64,000 bases of DNA from Nocardia sp. CY41 (GCF_009829325.1 NZ_VUOS01000022.1:144205-208204); one strand, 5' to 3'. Counted from the first letter of the stretch, positions 1 to 9,189 are shown. Notes: generated by a model not told the origin, from the sequence alone. Program-made: numbers and translations.

Positions 1-58
1 TGGCCTGCAGCATCGGCCACAGGTTGTGCCAGATGAGGTCCCGGGTGGCGGCGTCCAT
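1..58 (-). CDS. Amino-acid ABC transporter permease, N-terminal fragment cut by window edge
   Basis: The first 19 residues (MDAATRDLIWHNLWPMLQA) are visible on the minus strand and the rest lies outside the window. The amphipathic start leading into a membrane segment is typical of His/Glu/Gln-type permeases, but the stretch is too short for a motif match. The call rests mainly on position: the gene begins 11 bases after the stop of a polar-amino-acid binding lipoprotein on the same strand, the usual binding protein-permease operon order. The ATG at 58 is assumed as start; an in-frame TTG lies just upstream. Confidence 0.5.
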   Translation of the reverse strand, partial: MDAATRDLIWHNLWPMLQA

Positions 59-69
59 CAACGGTGTGG

Positions 70-822
70 CTACCGGCTGACGTCGGTGCCGAAGTATTTC
101 TCGGAGATCTTCGCCAAGGTGCCGTCGGCGCGCAGCTGGTTCAGCGCGTTGTCCACGTCGGCGATCAGCGCGTCGCCCTTGCGCGCGGCGAACGCCTGTT
201 TACTCACCGATCCGGTGCGGGCCGCGATCTTCACGCCGGTGTCGCCGGTCTTCTTGGTGTACTCCGCGACGGCGAGGTTGTCGTTGACGGTGGCGTCCAC
301 GCGGCCGTTCTTCAGCAGCTGGATGGCCTGCACGAAGCCCTCCACGGCTTCGACTTTCGCGCCCGCGTCGGTCGCGACCTTGCTCCAGTTGCTGGTGGCC
401 GACTGCGCACAAGTCTTCCCGTCGAGGTCGGCGAGGCCGGTGACGGCGTTGTTGTCGGCACGGGTGACGATCACGCCCGCCGACGTGGTGTAGGGCGCCG
501 AGAGCGCGTATTTCGCCGTGCGCTCGTCGTTCACGGTCACCTGGTTGGCCACCAGGTCGAAGCGCTTGGCTTCCAGCCCTGCGAAGATGGCGTCCCACGG
601 CGTCTGCACGAACTCGACCCGCTTGCCGAGTTTGTCGCCGACCGCCTGGATCACCTCGACGTCGTAGCCGGTGAGTTTGCCGTCGGAGCCCTGGAAGCTG
701 AACGGCGCGTAGGTGCCCTCGGTGCCGACCTTCAACACGTTCGGGTCGCTGTCGCCGCACGCGCTCAGGCCGGTGGTGGCGACGACGGCGAGCAAGGCCG
801 CGGCGAACAATCTACGACGCAC
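70..822 (-). CDS. Polar amino-acid ABC transporter substrate-binding lipoprotein
   Basis: A 250-residue extracellular solute-binding protein, family 3 (polar amino acid/cystine type), which would deliver its ligand to the membrane permease encoded just downstream. It opens with a lipoprotein signal peptide: positive residues, a hydrophobic stretch and the lipobox LSAC near residue 22. The mature part has the family features VGTEGTYAPFSF and YDVEVIQAVGDKLG at its N-terminus and a C-terminal ADGTLAKISEKYFG helix. The GTG at 822 was chosen as start because a GAGAGGGA ribosome-binding site precedes it and it gives a normal signal peptide; an upstream ATG at 858 would add 12 residues. Which amino acid is bound cannot be read from the sequence. 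Confidence 0.85.
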   Translation of the reverse strand: MRRRLFAAALLAVVATTGLSACGDSDPNVLKVGTEGTYAPFSFQGSDGKLTGYDVEVIQAVGDKLGKRVEFVQTPWDAIFAGLEAKRFDLVANQVTVNDERTAKYALSAPYTTSAGVIVTRADNNAVTGLADLDGKTCAQSATSNWSKVATDAGAKVEAVEGFVQAIQLLKNGRVDATVNDNLAVAEYTKKTGDTGVKIAARTGSVSKQAFAARKGDALIADVDNALNQLRADGTLAKISEKYFGTDVSR

Positions 823-957
823 AGGATCCCTCTCTTCGGTGCGTGGAACTCCACACACGGCACGCGAATCCGGTCATGCTACGCCCGGACTTCCGCGAGC
901 GACAGTATCGCGATCATGGTGCGCCGAAGGGTTGTGCTCGACGTCCGTCCCACGACG

Positions 958-994
958 ACCTGGAGGCGGGCACGCGCCGCGCCCGCCTCCAGGT
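958..994. terminator. Strong hairpin downstream of the TM2 gene
   Basis: Perfect 14-bp inverted repeat: ACCTGGAGGCGGGC at 958-971 and GCCCGCCTCCAGGT at 981-994, with a 9-base loop. It begins 16 bases past the stop of the minus-strand TM2 gene and upstream of the ABC binding-protein gene. No T-run follows on either strand, as is common for high-GC actinobacterial terminators. Confidence 0.6.
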
Positions 995-1009
995 ACTGCC
1001 GACACCGCG

Positions 1010-1507
1010 TCAGTCGCGCAGCGGCCGGCCGTTGCTGTCGGGCACCTTGCCGGTGAGCATCAGGACTCCGTCGACGATGCCCCAGATCCAGCCGACGGTG
1101 AAGCAGGTGAGCACACTCACCACCAGCTGGGCGATGCCCAGACCGGTGTATCCGAGGTAGAAACGGCCGACCCCGAAACTGCCGAGGAAGATCTGCAGCA
1201 GGCCCGCGACCAGTTTCTGCTTGTCCGACAGCGGCGCACCGAAGGGGTCGCGACCCCAGGGCGCCTCCGGGTCGTTGGGGTTGTAGCCCTGCGGGCCGCC
1301 CGGGTACGGCGCGGGCGGGTAGCCGCCCGGCTGCTGACCGTAGGCGTCGACGGGCTGGCCGTACTGCGGCTGACCATAGGGATCCGACGGCGGGCTGTAC
1401 TGCGGCTGACTCTGCGCGTCCAGTGGCTTGGTCAGGTCGGGGCCGGTGCCGGGCGGGCCGTACTGCGGGCCTCCGGAACTCGGATTCTGCTGATAAGGGT
1501 CGGTCAC
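1010..1507 (-). CDS. TM2 domain-containing membrane protein with Pro/Tyr/Gln-rich N-terminus
   Basis: 165 residues. Residues 1-90 are a low-complexity tail rich in Pro, Gly, Gln and Tyr (PQYGPPG, YGQPQYGQP), which suggests a disordered segment. Residues about 94-155 form a TM2 domain: a basic start (DKQKL), a first hydrophobic helix, the turn GVGRFYLGYTGLGIAQ, and a second helix running into the WGIVDGVLML signature. TM2 proteins are small membrane proteins with two helices and no settled biochemical role. The gene is monocistronic and followed by a strong hairpin. In this lineage a related gene usually lies near lgt, as here. The domain is clear, the function unknown. Confidence 0.85.
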   Translation of the reverse strand: MTDPYQQNPSSGGPQYGPPGTGPDLTKPLDAQSQPQYSPPSDPYGQPQYGQPVDAYGQQPGGYPPAPYPGGPQGYNPNDPEAPWGRDPFGAPLSDKQKLVAGLLQIFLGSFGVGRFYLGYTGLGIAQLVVSVLTCFTVGWIWGIVDGVLMLTGKVPDSNGRPLRD

Positions 1508-1761
1508 TCATGTCCTCCTCATTAGTGCGGGCACCCTCTGTATCGGCCCCCGGCCTTGCTGGACCGCCGAACCGCGCTCGCGACGATCAGGAGCCATTGT
1601 CACCGGGATAGACCGGCTTGTCGCGCCCGGAAGGTTCGGTCCTCCGCGTAGTTATCGCCGCCGATCGCTCGATCGTTGCCACCGAGGAGGATTCGATTGC
1701 CGACCGGACGCATCGCGAAGCGGGCCGAGTCCGCACGCGCACCCGGCCACGCCCCGGGCGA

Positions 1762-2916
1762 TCAGTTCTTGTCCGAAGCCGTCTTTCCCGAATCCGCCGA
1801 TTCCGAGGCGGTTCCGGAGGACTCGGCCGCAGGCTCGGCGGTCTCGTTCTCCCGTCGTCCTTCCGTCGGACGGGGTTCGGCCTCCGGCACACTCTCCGAC
1901 CCGACGGCAGCGGTCCCGGTCTCGGATCCGCCGGCCGCCGAGGGCTTCTCGGCCGGGGCCGCCCCGGCGGCGCGCAGCGCGCGGAACTGCCACGGCCACG
2001 GCCGCGGGCTCGCGCCGGGTCGCAACTGCTCGGGCGTCTCGCGGCCTTTCGTCGCGAACAGGAAGTAGGCGATCGCGCAGAGGAACACGACGGCGGAGGT
2101 GAACGAATTGATCCGGATACCCGCGATCTTCGTCGCCTCGTCGGCGCGCATCAGTTCGACGAAGAACCGTCCGAAGCAGTAACCGGCGACGTACAACGCG
2201 AACAGGCGCCCGTGGCCGATCCGGAAACGCTTGTCCACGTACACCAGCAGCACGACGACGAGCAGGTTCCACAGCAGCTCGTACAGGAACGTGGGGTGCA
2301 CGACCTTCTCCACCACGCCGGTGGAGACGCCGTTCATCATGTCGAGCCGGCCGTCGTCGCCCACCCGCCGGTAGATCTCCAGGCCCCACGGCACGTCGGT
2401 CTCGCGCCCGTACAGCTCCTGGTTGAAGTAGTTTCCGATTCTGCCGATGGCCTGCGCCAGCAGGATCGGCGGCGCGACGGCGTCGCCCAAGGCGGGCAAC
2501 GGGATCTTGTACACCCGGCAGCCGATCCACGCCCCGACGCCGCCGAGGAGAACCGCGCCCCAGATGCCCAGTCCGCCTTGGTAGATCTTCAGCGCGTCTA
2601 CGGGATTGCCGTCCGCGCCGAAGTATTTCTGCCAGTCGGTGGCCACGTGATAGAGCCTGCCGCCGACCAGGCCGAACGGCACCGCGAACATCGCGACGTC
2701 CAGGATGGCGCCGGGCTGCCCGCCGCGGGCGCGCCAGCGCCGTTCGCCCCACCAGATCGCGACGATGATTCCGAGGATGATGCACAGGGCGTACGCCCGC
2801 AGCGGGAACGGCCCGAGCTGCCAGACGCCGCGCGCGGGGCTGGGAAGGTAGGCCAGCACGGCGCCGCTGACGCCGCCGTCGGCCAGGACACTGTCTGCGA
2901 GGACTCGTAACGTCAC
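1762..2916 (-). CDS. lgt: Prolipoprotein diacylglyceryl transferase
   Basis: Lgt transfers diacylglycerol from phosphatidylglycerol to the lipobox cysteine of exported prolipoproteins at the cytoplasmic membrane; several lipoproteins encoded in this window would be its substrates. The 384-residue protein shows GGRLYHV (85-91), the Lgt signature region GRIGNYFNQELYGRE (158-172) and HPTFLYE (207-213), with about seven membrane helices. The last ~85 residues are a soluble acidic Pro/Ala/Glu-rich tail absent from enterobacterial Lgt but usual in mycobacteria and relatives. It lies downstream of trpA on the same strand with a 197-bp gap, so it probably has its own promoter. The lgt-trp adjacency matches M. 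tuberculosis. Confidence 0.96.
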   Translation of the reverse strand: MTLRVLADSVLADGGVSGAVLAYLPSPARGVWQLGPFPLRAYALCIILGIIVAIWWGERRWRARGGQPGAILDVAMFAVPFGLVGGRLYHVATDWQKYFGADGNPVDALKIYQGGLGIWGAVLLGGVGAWIGCRVYKIPLPALGDAVAPPILLAQAIGRIGNYFNQELYGRETDVPWGLEIYRRVGDDGRLDMMNGVSTGVVEKVVHPTFLYELLWNLLVVVLLVYVDKRFRIGHGRLFALYVAGYCFGRFFVELMRADEATKIAGIRINSFTSAVVFLCAIAYFLFATKGRETPEQLRPGASPRPWPWQFRALRAAGAAPAEKPSAAGGSETGTAAVGSESVPEAEPRPTEGRRENETAEPAAESSGTASESADSGKTASDKN

Positions 2917-3113
2917 GGGGCCACCGTAGCGGAGATGCCCGCACGCCTCGCCACCACCGCACCGCCCTTGTCGCGGGCGGGCCCGCTCACCCGGCGCCGA
3001 GCGGCCGATCCCGGGTCAGCGTGGCACCGGGCGGGCGCATTACGGCGGCTGCCGATTCGCAGCGCACCCGTGTCCGGTCAGAGGATCGGCGCGCACCGCG
3101 CCGCAAGCGGTTG

Positions 3114-3914
3114 CTAGGACGCGACGGTCGCCGACCGCACGCCGTCGGCGAGTTCCGCCGTCAGCGCACGCACCGCGTCCAGCCCCTGGCCCGCCGCGCT
3201 CACCAGCGCCGATCCGACGATGACGCCGTCGGCGTAGGACGCGATCTCGGCGGCCTGCGCCCCGGAGCGAACACCCAGCCCGACGCCGATCGGGATGTCG
3301 GAGTGGGCCCGGATTCGCGCGCACAACGCGGGCGCGGCCGAGGACACCATGTCCCGAGCTCCGGTGACGCCCATGGTCGACGCCGCGTAGACGAAGCCGC
3401 GGCTGGCCTCCAGCGTCTTCACCAGGCGCTCCTCGGTGGACGACGGCGCGACCAGGAAGATGCGATCGAGATTGTGCGTGGACGAGGCGACGAACCAGTC
3501 GTCGGCCTCCTCCGGGATCAGGTTCGGGGTGATGATGCCCGAGCCGCCCGCGGCGGCCAGGTCCCGTGCGAAGGAATCCACGCCGTACTTGAGCACAGGG
3601 TTCCAGTAGCTCATCACGACGGCCTGGCCCCCGGCGCCGGTGATCGCCTCGACGACCGAGAACACGTCGCGCACCCGCACGCCGCCGCGCAGCGCCTGTT
3701 CGGCGGCGGCCTGAATGGTGGGGCCGTCCATCACGGGATCGGAGTAGGCGACGCCGACCTCGACGATGTCGCATCCGGCGTCGACCATGGCGCGCACGAC
3801 CTCGATCGACCCGGCCAGATCGGGGTAGCCCGCGGGCAGATAGCCGATCAGCGCGGCGCGGCCTTCGGCGCGGCAGGCGGCGAAGGTGTTCGCCAAGCGG
3901 GACTGCTGGCTCAC
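3114..3914 (-). CDS. trpA: Tryptophan synthase alpha subunit
   Basis: Cleaves indole-3-glycerol phosphate to indole and glyceraldehyde 3-phosphate; indole is channelled to TrpB in the alpha2-beta2 complex. The 266-residue TIM barrel has the catalytic region ALIGYLPAGYPD, then DIVEVGVAYSDPVMDGPTIQ with the catalytic Glu and Asp, and the phosphate-binding GVGLGVRSG and GVIVGSALV near the C-terminus. The GTG at 3914 is chosen because it overlaps the trpB stop in GTGA, the standard coupled junction of this operon; a start at 3953 would add 13 residues lying inside trpB. It is the last gene of trpE-TIGR02234-trpC-trpB-trpA. Confidence 0.97.
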   Translation of the reverse strand: MSQQSRLANTFAACRAEGRAALIGYLPAGYPDLAGSIEVVRAMVDAGCDIVEVGVAYSDPVMDGPTIQAAAEQALRGGVRVRDVFSVVEAITGAGGQAVVMSYWNPVLKYGVDSFARDLAAAGGSGIITPNLIPEEADDWFVASSTHNLDRIFLVAPSSTEERLVKTLEASRGFVYAASTMGVTGARDMVSSAAPALCARIRAHSDIPIGVGLGVRSGAQAAEIASYADGVIVGSALVSAAGQGLDAVRALTAELADGVRSATVAS

Positions 3915-5176
3915 CGGCCCTGCTCCTTCGGCTCGTCGAACAGCCCGAACCACCGCGCTGCCGTGTCCATGTCCTTGTCACCCCGGCCCGAGAGGTTCAC
4001 CAAGATGATCGCGCCCGGCCCGAGTTCCCTGCCCAGTTGCAGCGCGCCCGCTACCGCGTGCGCCGACTCGATCGCCGGGATGATGCCCTCGCTGCGGCTG
4101 AGCAGCAGCAGTGCGTCCATCGCCTCGGTGTCGGTGATCGGCCGGTACTCGGCGCGGCCGACGTCCTTGAGATAGGCGTGCTCCGGACCGACGCCCGGGT
4201 AGTCGAGGCCCGCCGAGATCGAGTGCGATTCGATGGTCTGGCCGTCCTCGTCCTGCAGCAGGTACGAGTAGGCGCCCTGGAACGCGCCCGGCGTCCCGCC
4301 GGTGAACGTGGCGGCGTGTCTGCCGGTGTCGACGCCGTCCCCGGCCGCTTCGTAGCCGATCAGCCGGACGTCGGCGTCGTCGAGGAACGCGTGGAAAATG
4401 CCGATGGCGTTGGATCCGCCGCCGACGCACGCGACCACGGCGTCGGGCAGCCTGCCGGTGGCGGCCTGGACCTGGGCGCGGGCCTCCATGCCGATGATCC
4501 GCTGGAAATCCCGCACCAGCATCGGGAACGGGTGCGGCCCCGCCGCGGTGCCGAAGCAGTAGTAGGTGTCGTCGGCGTTGGTCACCCAGTCGCGCAACGC
4601 CTCGTTGATGGCGTCTTTGAGCGTCTGGGAGCCGGAGGTCACCGAGATCACCTCGGCGCCGAGCAGGCGCATGCGCGCCACGTTCAGCGCCTGGCGCGCG
4701 GTGTCGACCGCGCCCATGTAGACGACGCAATCCAGGCCGAGCAGCGCGCACGCGGTCGCCGTGGCGACGCCGTGCTGGCCCGCGCCGGTCTCCGCGATCA
4801 CCCGGTTCTTGCCCATCCGCTTGGCGAGCAGCGCCTGGCCGAGCACGTTGTTGATCTTGTGCGAGCCGGTGTGGTTCAGGTCCTCGCGCTTGAGCAGGAT
4901 GCGGGCGCCGCCCGCGTGCTCGGCCAGGCGCGTGCACTCGAACACCGGCGACGGGCGCCCGGTGTAGTCGCGCTGCAACCGGTCGAGTTCGTTGAGGAAG
5001 GACTCGTCGAGCCGGGACTTCTCGTACTCGGCGGTGACCTCTTCGATGACCGCCATCAGCGCCTCGGGGACGTGCCTGCCGCCGTAGACGCCGAAGTGCC
5101 CGCCCACGTCCGGCTCGTGGCCGCTGCGCTGGGCGACGCCGTCGCTGGCCTGGGGTACCGCCGTCACGCCGGTCAC
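3911..5176 (-). CDS. trpB: Tryptophan synthase beta subunit
   Basis: PLP enzyme that joins indole and L-serine to give L-tryptophan. The 421 residues include the PLP-lysine motif KREDLNHTGSHKINN, the TrpB-specific ETGAGQHGVATA, the phosphate-binding GGGSNAIG and the C-terminal NLSGRGDKD. Length and motifs fit the TrpB1 type that works with TrpA. The GTG start at 5176 overlaps the trpC stop by 4 bp and the stop overlaps the trpA start by 4 bp, so the three are probably translationally coupled. The first ~25 residues before GHFGVYGG are variable. Confidence 0.98.
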   Translation of the reverse strand: MTGVTAVPQASDGVAQRSGHEPDVGGHFGVYGGRHVPEALMAVIEEVTAEYEKSRLDESFLNELDRLQRDYTGRPSPVFECTRLAEHAGGARILLKREDLNHTGSHKINNVLGQALLAKRMGKNRVIAETGAGQHGVATATACALLGLDCVVYMGAVDTARQALNVARMRLLGAEVISVTSGSQTLKDAINEALRDWVTNADDTYYCFGTAAGPHPFPMLVRDFQRIIGMEARAQVQAATGRLPDAVVACVGGGSNAIGIFHAFLDDADVRLIGYEAAGDGVDTGRHAATFTGGTPGAFQGAYSYLLQDEDGQTIESHSISAGLDYPGVGPEHAYLKDVGRAEYRPITDTEAMDALLLLSRSEGIIPAIESAHAVAGALQLGRELGPGAIILVNLSGRGDKDMDTAARWFGLFDEPKEQGR

Positions 5177-5991
5177 CGGCCCCGCCGCGCCGGCTTCGGG
5201 CAGGACGGGTGAGTGCCCGCGGTCACCAGCTCGGAGACCGCCGCGCGCGGGTCGCCACTGGTCACCAGTCCCTCACCGACGAGCACGGCGTCCGCGCCGG
5301 CGCCCGCGTAGGCCAGCAGGTCGGCGGTGCCGCGGATGCCGGACTCGGCGATCCGGATGACCTCGGTGGGCAGGCCGGGCGCGATCCGCGCGAACACGTC
5401 GCGGTCGACCTCGAGCGTCTTGAGGTTGCGGGCGTTCACGCCGATCACCGACGCGCCCGCCTCCAGTGCGCGGTCGGCCTCCTCCTCGGTGTGCACCTCC
5501 ACCAGCGCGGTCATGCCCAGCGACTCGGTGCGGTCGATCAGCGAGGACAGCACGTCCTGCTCCAGCGCCGCCACGATCAGCAGGATGACGTCCGCGCCGT
5601 GCGCGCGCGCCTCGTGGATCTGATACGGGCCGACGACGAAGTCCTTGCGCAGGATCGGAATGTTCACCGTGGCGCGGACCGCGTCCAGGTCGTCCAGCGA
5701 CCCGTTGAAGCGGCGGCCCTCGGTGAGCACGCTGATGATCCGCGCGCCGCCGTCCTCGTAGGCCTTGGCCAGGCTCGCCGGGTCCGGGATGTCCGCGAGT
5801 TCGCCCTTGGACGGGCTGGCCCGCTTGACCTCGGCGATCACGCCGATGCCGTCCTCGAGCAGCGCCGCGCGGGCGTCCAGCGGCGCGGGCGCCGCCGCGG
5901 CGGCCGCCTTGACCGCCTGGAAGTCGAGAAGGGCTTCCCGAGCGGCCACATCCGCGCGGACCCCGTCGAGAATCGAGTCGAGTACCGTCAT
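5173..5991 (-). CDS. trpC: Indole-3-glycerol phosphate synthase
   Basis: Closes the ring of CdRP to give indole-3-glycerol phosphate, the substrate of TrpA. A 272-residue TIM barrel with the family motifs EVKRASPSKG (catalytic Lys), LRKDFV, GVNARNLKTLEVD and IAESGI. It is monofunctional: no TrpF domain is fused. A 183-bp gap separates it from the upstream operon gene at 6175-6993, which contrasts with the 4-bp overlaps elsewhere and leaves room for an internal promoter or attenuator. A small imperfect hairpin (GGCGC/GCGCC) lies at 6088-6101 in this gap. Confidence 0.97.
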   Translation of the reverse strand: MTVLDSILDGVRADVAAREALLDFQAVKAAAAAAPAPLDARAALLEDGIGVIAEVKRASPSKGELADIPDPASLAKAYEDGGARIISVLTEGRRFNGSLDDLDAVRATVNIPILRKDFVVGPYQIHEARAHGADVILLIVAALEQDVLSSLIDRTESLGMTALVEVHTEEEADRALEAGASVIGVNARNLKTLEVDRDVFARIAPGLPTEVIRIAESGIRGTADLLAYAGAGADAVLVGEGLVTSGDPRAAVSELVTAGTHPSCPKPARRGR

Positions 5992-6174
5992 CTGGCTCGA
6001 ATCCTTTCTGGGGAGACGGACTTGCTACCTGAGAATCCCCCCAGGCGCTGTCTCACCGATGCTGACAAAGAATAAATGGACCTACCGGGCGCGTATGCGC
6101 CGGGGCTCGGGTTGAACCACGCGGAAGGGCTCCGCGCAAGGTGGCACCCGCCACACCCGCCGCGCGGGGACAGC

Positions 6175-6993
6175 TCAGCGGCCACGTCGGCCCGCCTCCC
6201 CGTGGTCGGGGTCCGCCGGCGGTTCGTGCCCGGGCGCGGGTTCGTCGGTCGGGTCGGTGCCCGCGTCCAGGGCGTCCCACAGCACGCGTTCGGACAGCTG
6301 CGGAGCCGACGGGTCGTCCGCGCGCCGCTGCGTGACTTCCGCCGAGGCGGCGGCGCGCCGGAACACCGGGTTGTCGTACTTGCCGGACAGCCGCGCCGAC
6401 TCGGCGGGCATGCGGGCCAGCAGTGCGCCAGCGCCGAACGCGGCGATCGCGCCGAGCAGCGCGAGCACGGCCGGGAACGCCGATGTGGTCGCCGTCTCGA
6501 CCTGGGCGCGCGCCGGGAGCTCGGCGAGCGTCGCGGCGCGTTCGGCCGTCTTGCCGGAATTGGTCAGCAGCGCGAACGCGGGCACCGCGGCCACCGCCGC
6601 GACCAACGCGATGAGCACGCCGACCACGCGGCGCAACCAGCCCTTGGTGGCCAGCACCGCCGCGATCGACGCGAGCAGCACCAGCGCCAGCGGGGTGAGC
6701 GCGCCGAACCAGACACCACCGTCGAGGTGATCGGTGCGGGGCTGGGTGAGGCCGTCCGAGGAGGTGATCGTCACCCAGGTCATCCGGGACGACGCCCACA
6801 GCGCGGCGGCTGCGACGGCGAGCAACGCGACCGGCGCCACCGGGTAGTTGCGGCGGGACTCGGTCGCCTCGCCCGGTGCCTCGGTCGGTGTCACGGAGCT
6901 CTCCGCCGGCCCGGGTGCCTGCTGTGCCGCGTTCGTCTCGGGGACCGGTTCCCGCGCCCGGCCCGATTCGTCTTCGGGATGGGCAGCCGTCAT
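6175..6993 (-). CDS. Trp biosynthesis-associated membrane protein (TIGR02234 family)
   Basis: 272 residues. A soluble N-terminus of about 45 residues is followed by hydrophobic segments starting at VAPVALLAVAAAALWASS, then GALTPLALVLLASIAAVLA, VVGVLIALVAAVAAVPA and, after a periplasmic-type loop, AVLALLGAIAAFGAGALLA, consistent with four helices. The conserved start of the exported loop, RMTWVTITSSDG, fits the TIGR02234 family, which is found almost only between trpE and trpC in actinobacteria. Its role is unknown; a link to tryptophan synthesis or export is inferred from position. Its start overlaps the trpE stop (ATGA). The last ~60 residues are charged and cytoplasmic-looking. Confidence 0.88.
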   Translation of the reverse strand: MTAAHPEDESGRAREPVPETNAAQQAPGPAESSVTPTEAPGEATESRRNYPVAPVALLAVAAAALWASSRMTWVTITSSDGLTQPRTDHLDGGVWFGALTPLALVLLASIAAVLATKGWLRRVVGVLIALVAAVAAVPAFALLTNSGKTAERAATLAELPARAQVETATTSAFPAVLALLGAIAAFGAGALLARMPAESARLSGKYDNPVFRRAAASAEVTQRRADDPSAPQLSERVLWDALDAGTDPTDEPAPGHEPPADPDHGEAGRRGR

Positions 6994-8549
6994 AGCGCCC
7001 CGCCGTCCGCCGTACCCGGCTCCGCGCCGTAGGCGCGCACCGTTTCGGCCGCCGCCACCGCCTTCAGCACCGCCATCGCCTTGTTGCGCGATTCCACGTC
7101 CTCGTACTCCGGATCCGAATCCGCGACGACGCCCGCGCCCGCCTGCACGTAGGCCGTGCCGTCCTTCAGCAGCGCGGTGCGGATGGCGATCGCGGTATCG
7201 GCGTCACCGGCGAAGTCCAGGTATCCGACGACGCCGCCGTAGATGCCGCGCCGAGTCGGTTCGAGTTCCTCGATCAGCTCCATCGCGCGCACCTTGGGCG
7301 CACCGGACAAGGTGCCCGCCGGGAAGCAGGCGCGCACCGCGTCCAGCGCGATGCGGCCGGGCGCCAACCGGCCCGACACCGTCGACACCAGGTGCATGAC
7401 ATGGCTGTAGCGCTCGATGTGCCGGTACTCGGTGACCCGCACGCTGCCCGGCTCGCACACCCGGCCCAGGTCGTTGCGGCCGAGATCGACGAGCATGAGG
7501 TGCTCGGCGTTCTCCTTCTCGTCGGCGAGCAGGCCCTTCTCCAGCAGCAGGTCCTCCTCCTCGGTGCCGCCGCGCCAGCGGGTCCCCGCGATCGGATGGG
7601 TCGTCGCCACACCGTCTTTCACGGTGACCAGCGCTTCCGGGCTGGAGCCGACGATGGAGAACGCGGTGCCGCCCGCGCCGTCCGGGATGTGCAGCAGATA
7701 CATGTACGGGCTCGGATTGGACGCGCGCAGCATCCGGTACAGGTCGATCGGCGCCCCGTCGTAGTCCATCTCGAAACGCTGCGACAGCACCACCTGGAAC
7801 GCTTCGCCCGCCTCGATCTCCTTCACCAGGCGGCGCACGCCCGCGCCGAACTCCTCGGTGGTGCGCCGGCGCCGGTACCGCGGCTCGGGCCGGTCGAACA
7901 CCGACACGGTGGAATCCGCGGGTGCGCCGAGCGCGGCGGTCATCCGGTCCAGCCGGGCCACCGCGTCGTCGTAGGCTTCGTCGACCCGCTCGGCGGTGCC
8001 GTTCCAGTTGACCGCGTTGGCGATCAGCGTGATCGCGCCCTCGTGGTGGTCGAACGCGGCCAGATCGGTGGCCAGCAGCAGCACCATCTCCGGCAGTCGC
8101 AAGTCGTCGACCGCCAGGCTGGGCAACCGCTCCATCCGGCGCACCGCGTCGTAGCCGAGGTATCCGACCATGCCGCCGGTCAGCGGCGGCAGCCCGGGCA
8201 GGCGCTCGGTGCGCAGCAACTCCAGCGTCTCGCGCAGGGCCCGCAGCGGATCGCCGCCGGAGGGCGCGTCGGCCGGGACGCTGCCCAGCCAGGCCGCCTC
8301 GCCGTCCACGACGGTCAGCGCCGACGGGCTGCCCGCGCCGATGAACGACCAGCGCGACCACGACCGGCCGTTCTCCGCGGACTCGAACAGGAACGTGCCG
8401 GCCCGGTCCGCCGCGAGTTTGCGGTAGGCCGACAGCGGAGTCTCGGAGTCCGCCAGGACCTTTCGGGTCACCGGGACCACCCGGTGCTCCGCGGCCAGCT
8501 GATGGAACTGTTCGCGGGTCGTGGTGGTGGGAGTGGACGCGCCTGGCAT
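6990..8549 (-). CDS. trpE: Anthranilate synthase component I
   Basis: Converts chorismate plus ammonia to anthranilate, the first committed step to tryptophan; its glutamine amidotransferase partner (TrpG) is not in this window. The 519 residues have an N-terminal regulatory half containing FLFESAENGRSWSRWSFIG, the usual feedback Trp-binding region, and a C-terminal chorismate-binding half with PIAGTRWRGG, ENAEHLMLVDLGRNDLGR, the FPAGTLSGAPK motif and YVQAGAGVVADSDPEYE. It is the first gene of the operon. The 188-bp divergent spacer to the gene at 8738 must hold its promoter. No Trp-rich leader peptide is visible there. Confidence 0.97.
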   Translation of the reverse strand: MPGASTPTTTTREQFHQLAAEHRVVPVTRKVLADSETPLSAYRKLAADRAGTFLFESAENGRSWSRWSFIGAGSPSALTVVDGEAAWLGSVPADAPSGGDPLRALRETLELLRTERLPGLPPLTGGMVGYLGYDAVRRMERLPSLAVDDLRLPEMVLLLATDLAAFDHHEGAITLIANAVNWNGTAERVDEAYDDAVARLDRMTAALGAPADSTVSVFDRPEPRYRRRRTTEEFGAGVRRLVKEIEAGEAFQVVLSQRFEMDYDGAPIDLYRMLRASNPSPYMYLLHIPDGAGGTAFSIVGSSPEALVTVKDGVATTHPIAGTRWRGGTEEEDLLLEKGLLADEKENAEHLMLVDLGRNDLGRVCEPGSVRVTEYRHIERYSHVMHLVSTVSGRLAPGRIALDAVRACFPAGTLSGAPKVRAMELIEELEPTRRGIYGGVVGYLDFAGDADTAIAIRTALLKDGTAYVQAGAGVVADSDPEYEDVESRNKAMAVLKAVAAAETVRAYGAEPGTADGGAL

Positions 8550-8737
8550 GCACTCATCATCCCAGGCCGGGTCGGTCGGCCGGTGAGCGGTGCCGATGTC
8601 GCGACGCCGGAGGCGACAAACCCGACAAATCAGGTCGACCGTCCGGTTCCCACGCGGCCGCCGGAGGTGTGGCGCCGCTCACTACACTCGCGGCGTTCCA
8701 CGTCGCATGCGGTATCCATCTCGAGAGGAGACAACTG

Positions 8738-9049
8738 ATGTACCCCTCGCCATCGGTAGCGCCCGAGGGTTCTCGGCACGTCCCGAACCACAGCGCCCCG
8801 CACCGCCATACTCCGCGGACGGCGGGCACGAGCCATCCCGTCCGCGCGCAAGGCGCTCCCGGTAATGCGCTCGCCTCCTTCGTCACCTACGTCAAAGCAC
8901 TGGAGTCCCTGGACAAGAACCGTTTCCCCGACGAGTACGCCGTGCACAGCGACCGCATCAAAGAGCTGCGGCCGTTCCTGCGCGCCCACGGCATCCTCGA
9001 TGTGATGGCGATCAAGAATCCGGAGGTGGCGGCGCTCATCGGCGCGTAG
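8738..9049 (+). CDS. Hypothetical protein
   Basis: 103 residues, family not recognised. The ATG at 8738 is preceded by GAGAGGAG with good spacing. The first ~45 residues are rich in Pro, His and Ser without clear structure. From about residue 46 (NALASFVTYVKALESLDK) the protein looks like a compact helical domain, with two further helices (DEYAVHSDRIKELRPFLRA and a C-terminal NPEVAALIGA). No signal peptide or membrane segment. It is transcribed divergently from trpE. Confidence 0.65.
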   Translation: MYPSPSVAPEGSRHVPNHSAPHRHTPRTAGTSHPVRAQGAPGNALASFVTYVKALESLDKNRFPDEYAVHSDRIKELRPFLRAHGILDVMAIKNPEVAALIGA

Positions 9050-9189
9050 CCGCCCTCGCACCCCGGCTCGTGCCCGCCCACCGACGCGGCGATCGGATCC
9101 CAGGCGGCGCATCGACGGGCACGAGCGACAGGTTCCCACGCGGGAACGCGATATCCGCTTCGACCAAGCGCCCGGTAGTGTTCCCGGGT

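Noticed and set aside
1508..1761. Open frames between the TM2 gene and lgt
   Set aside because: Arg-rich translations in both directions, no ribosome-binding site, no recognised family.
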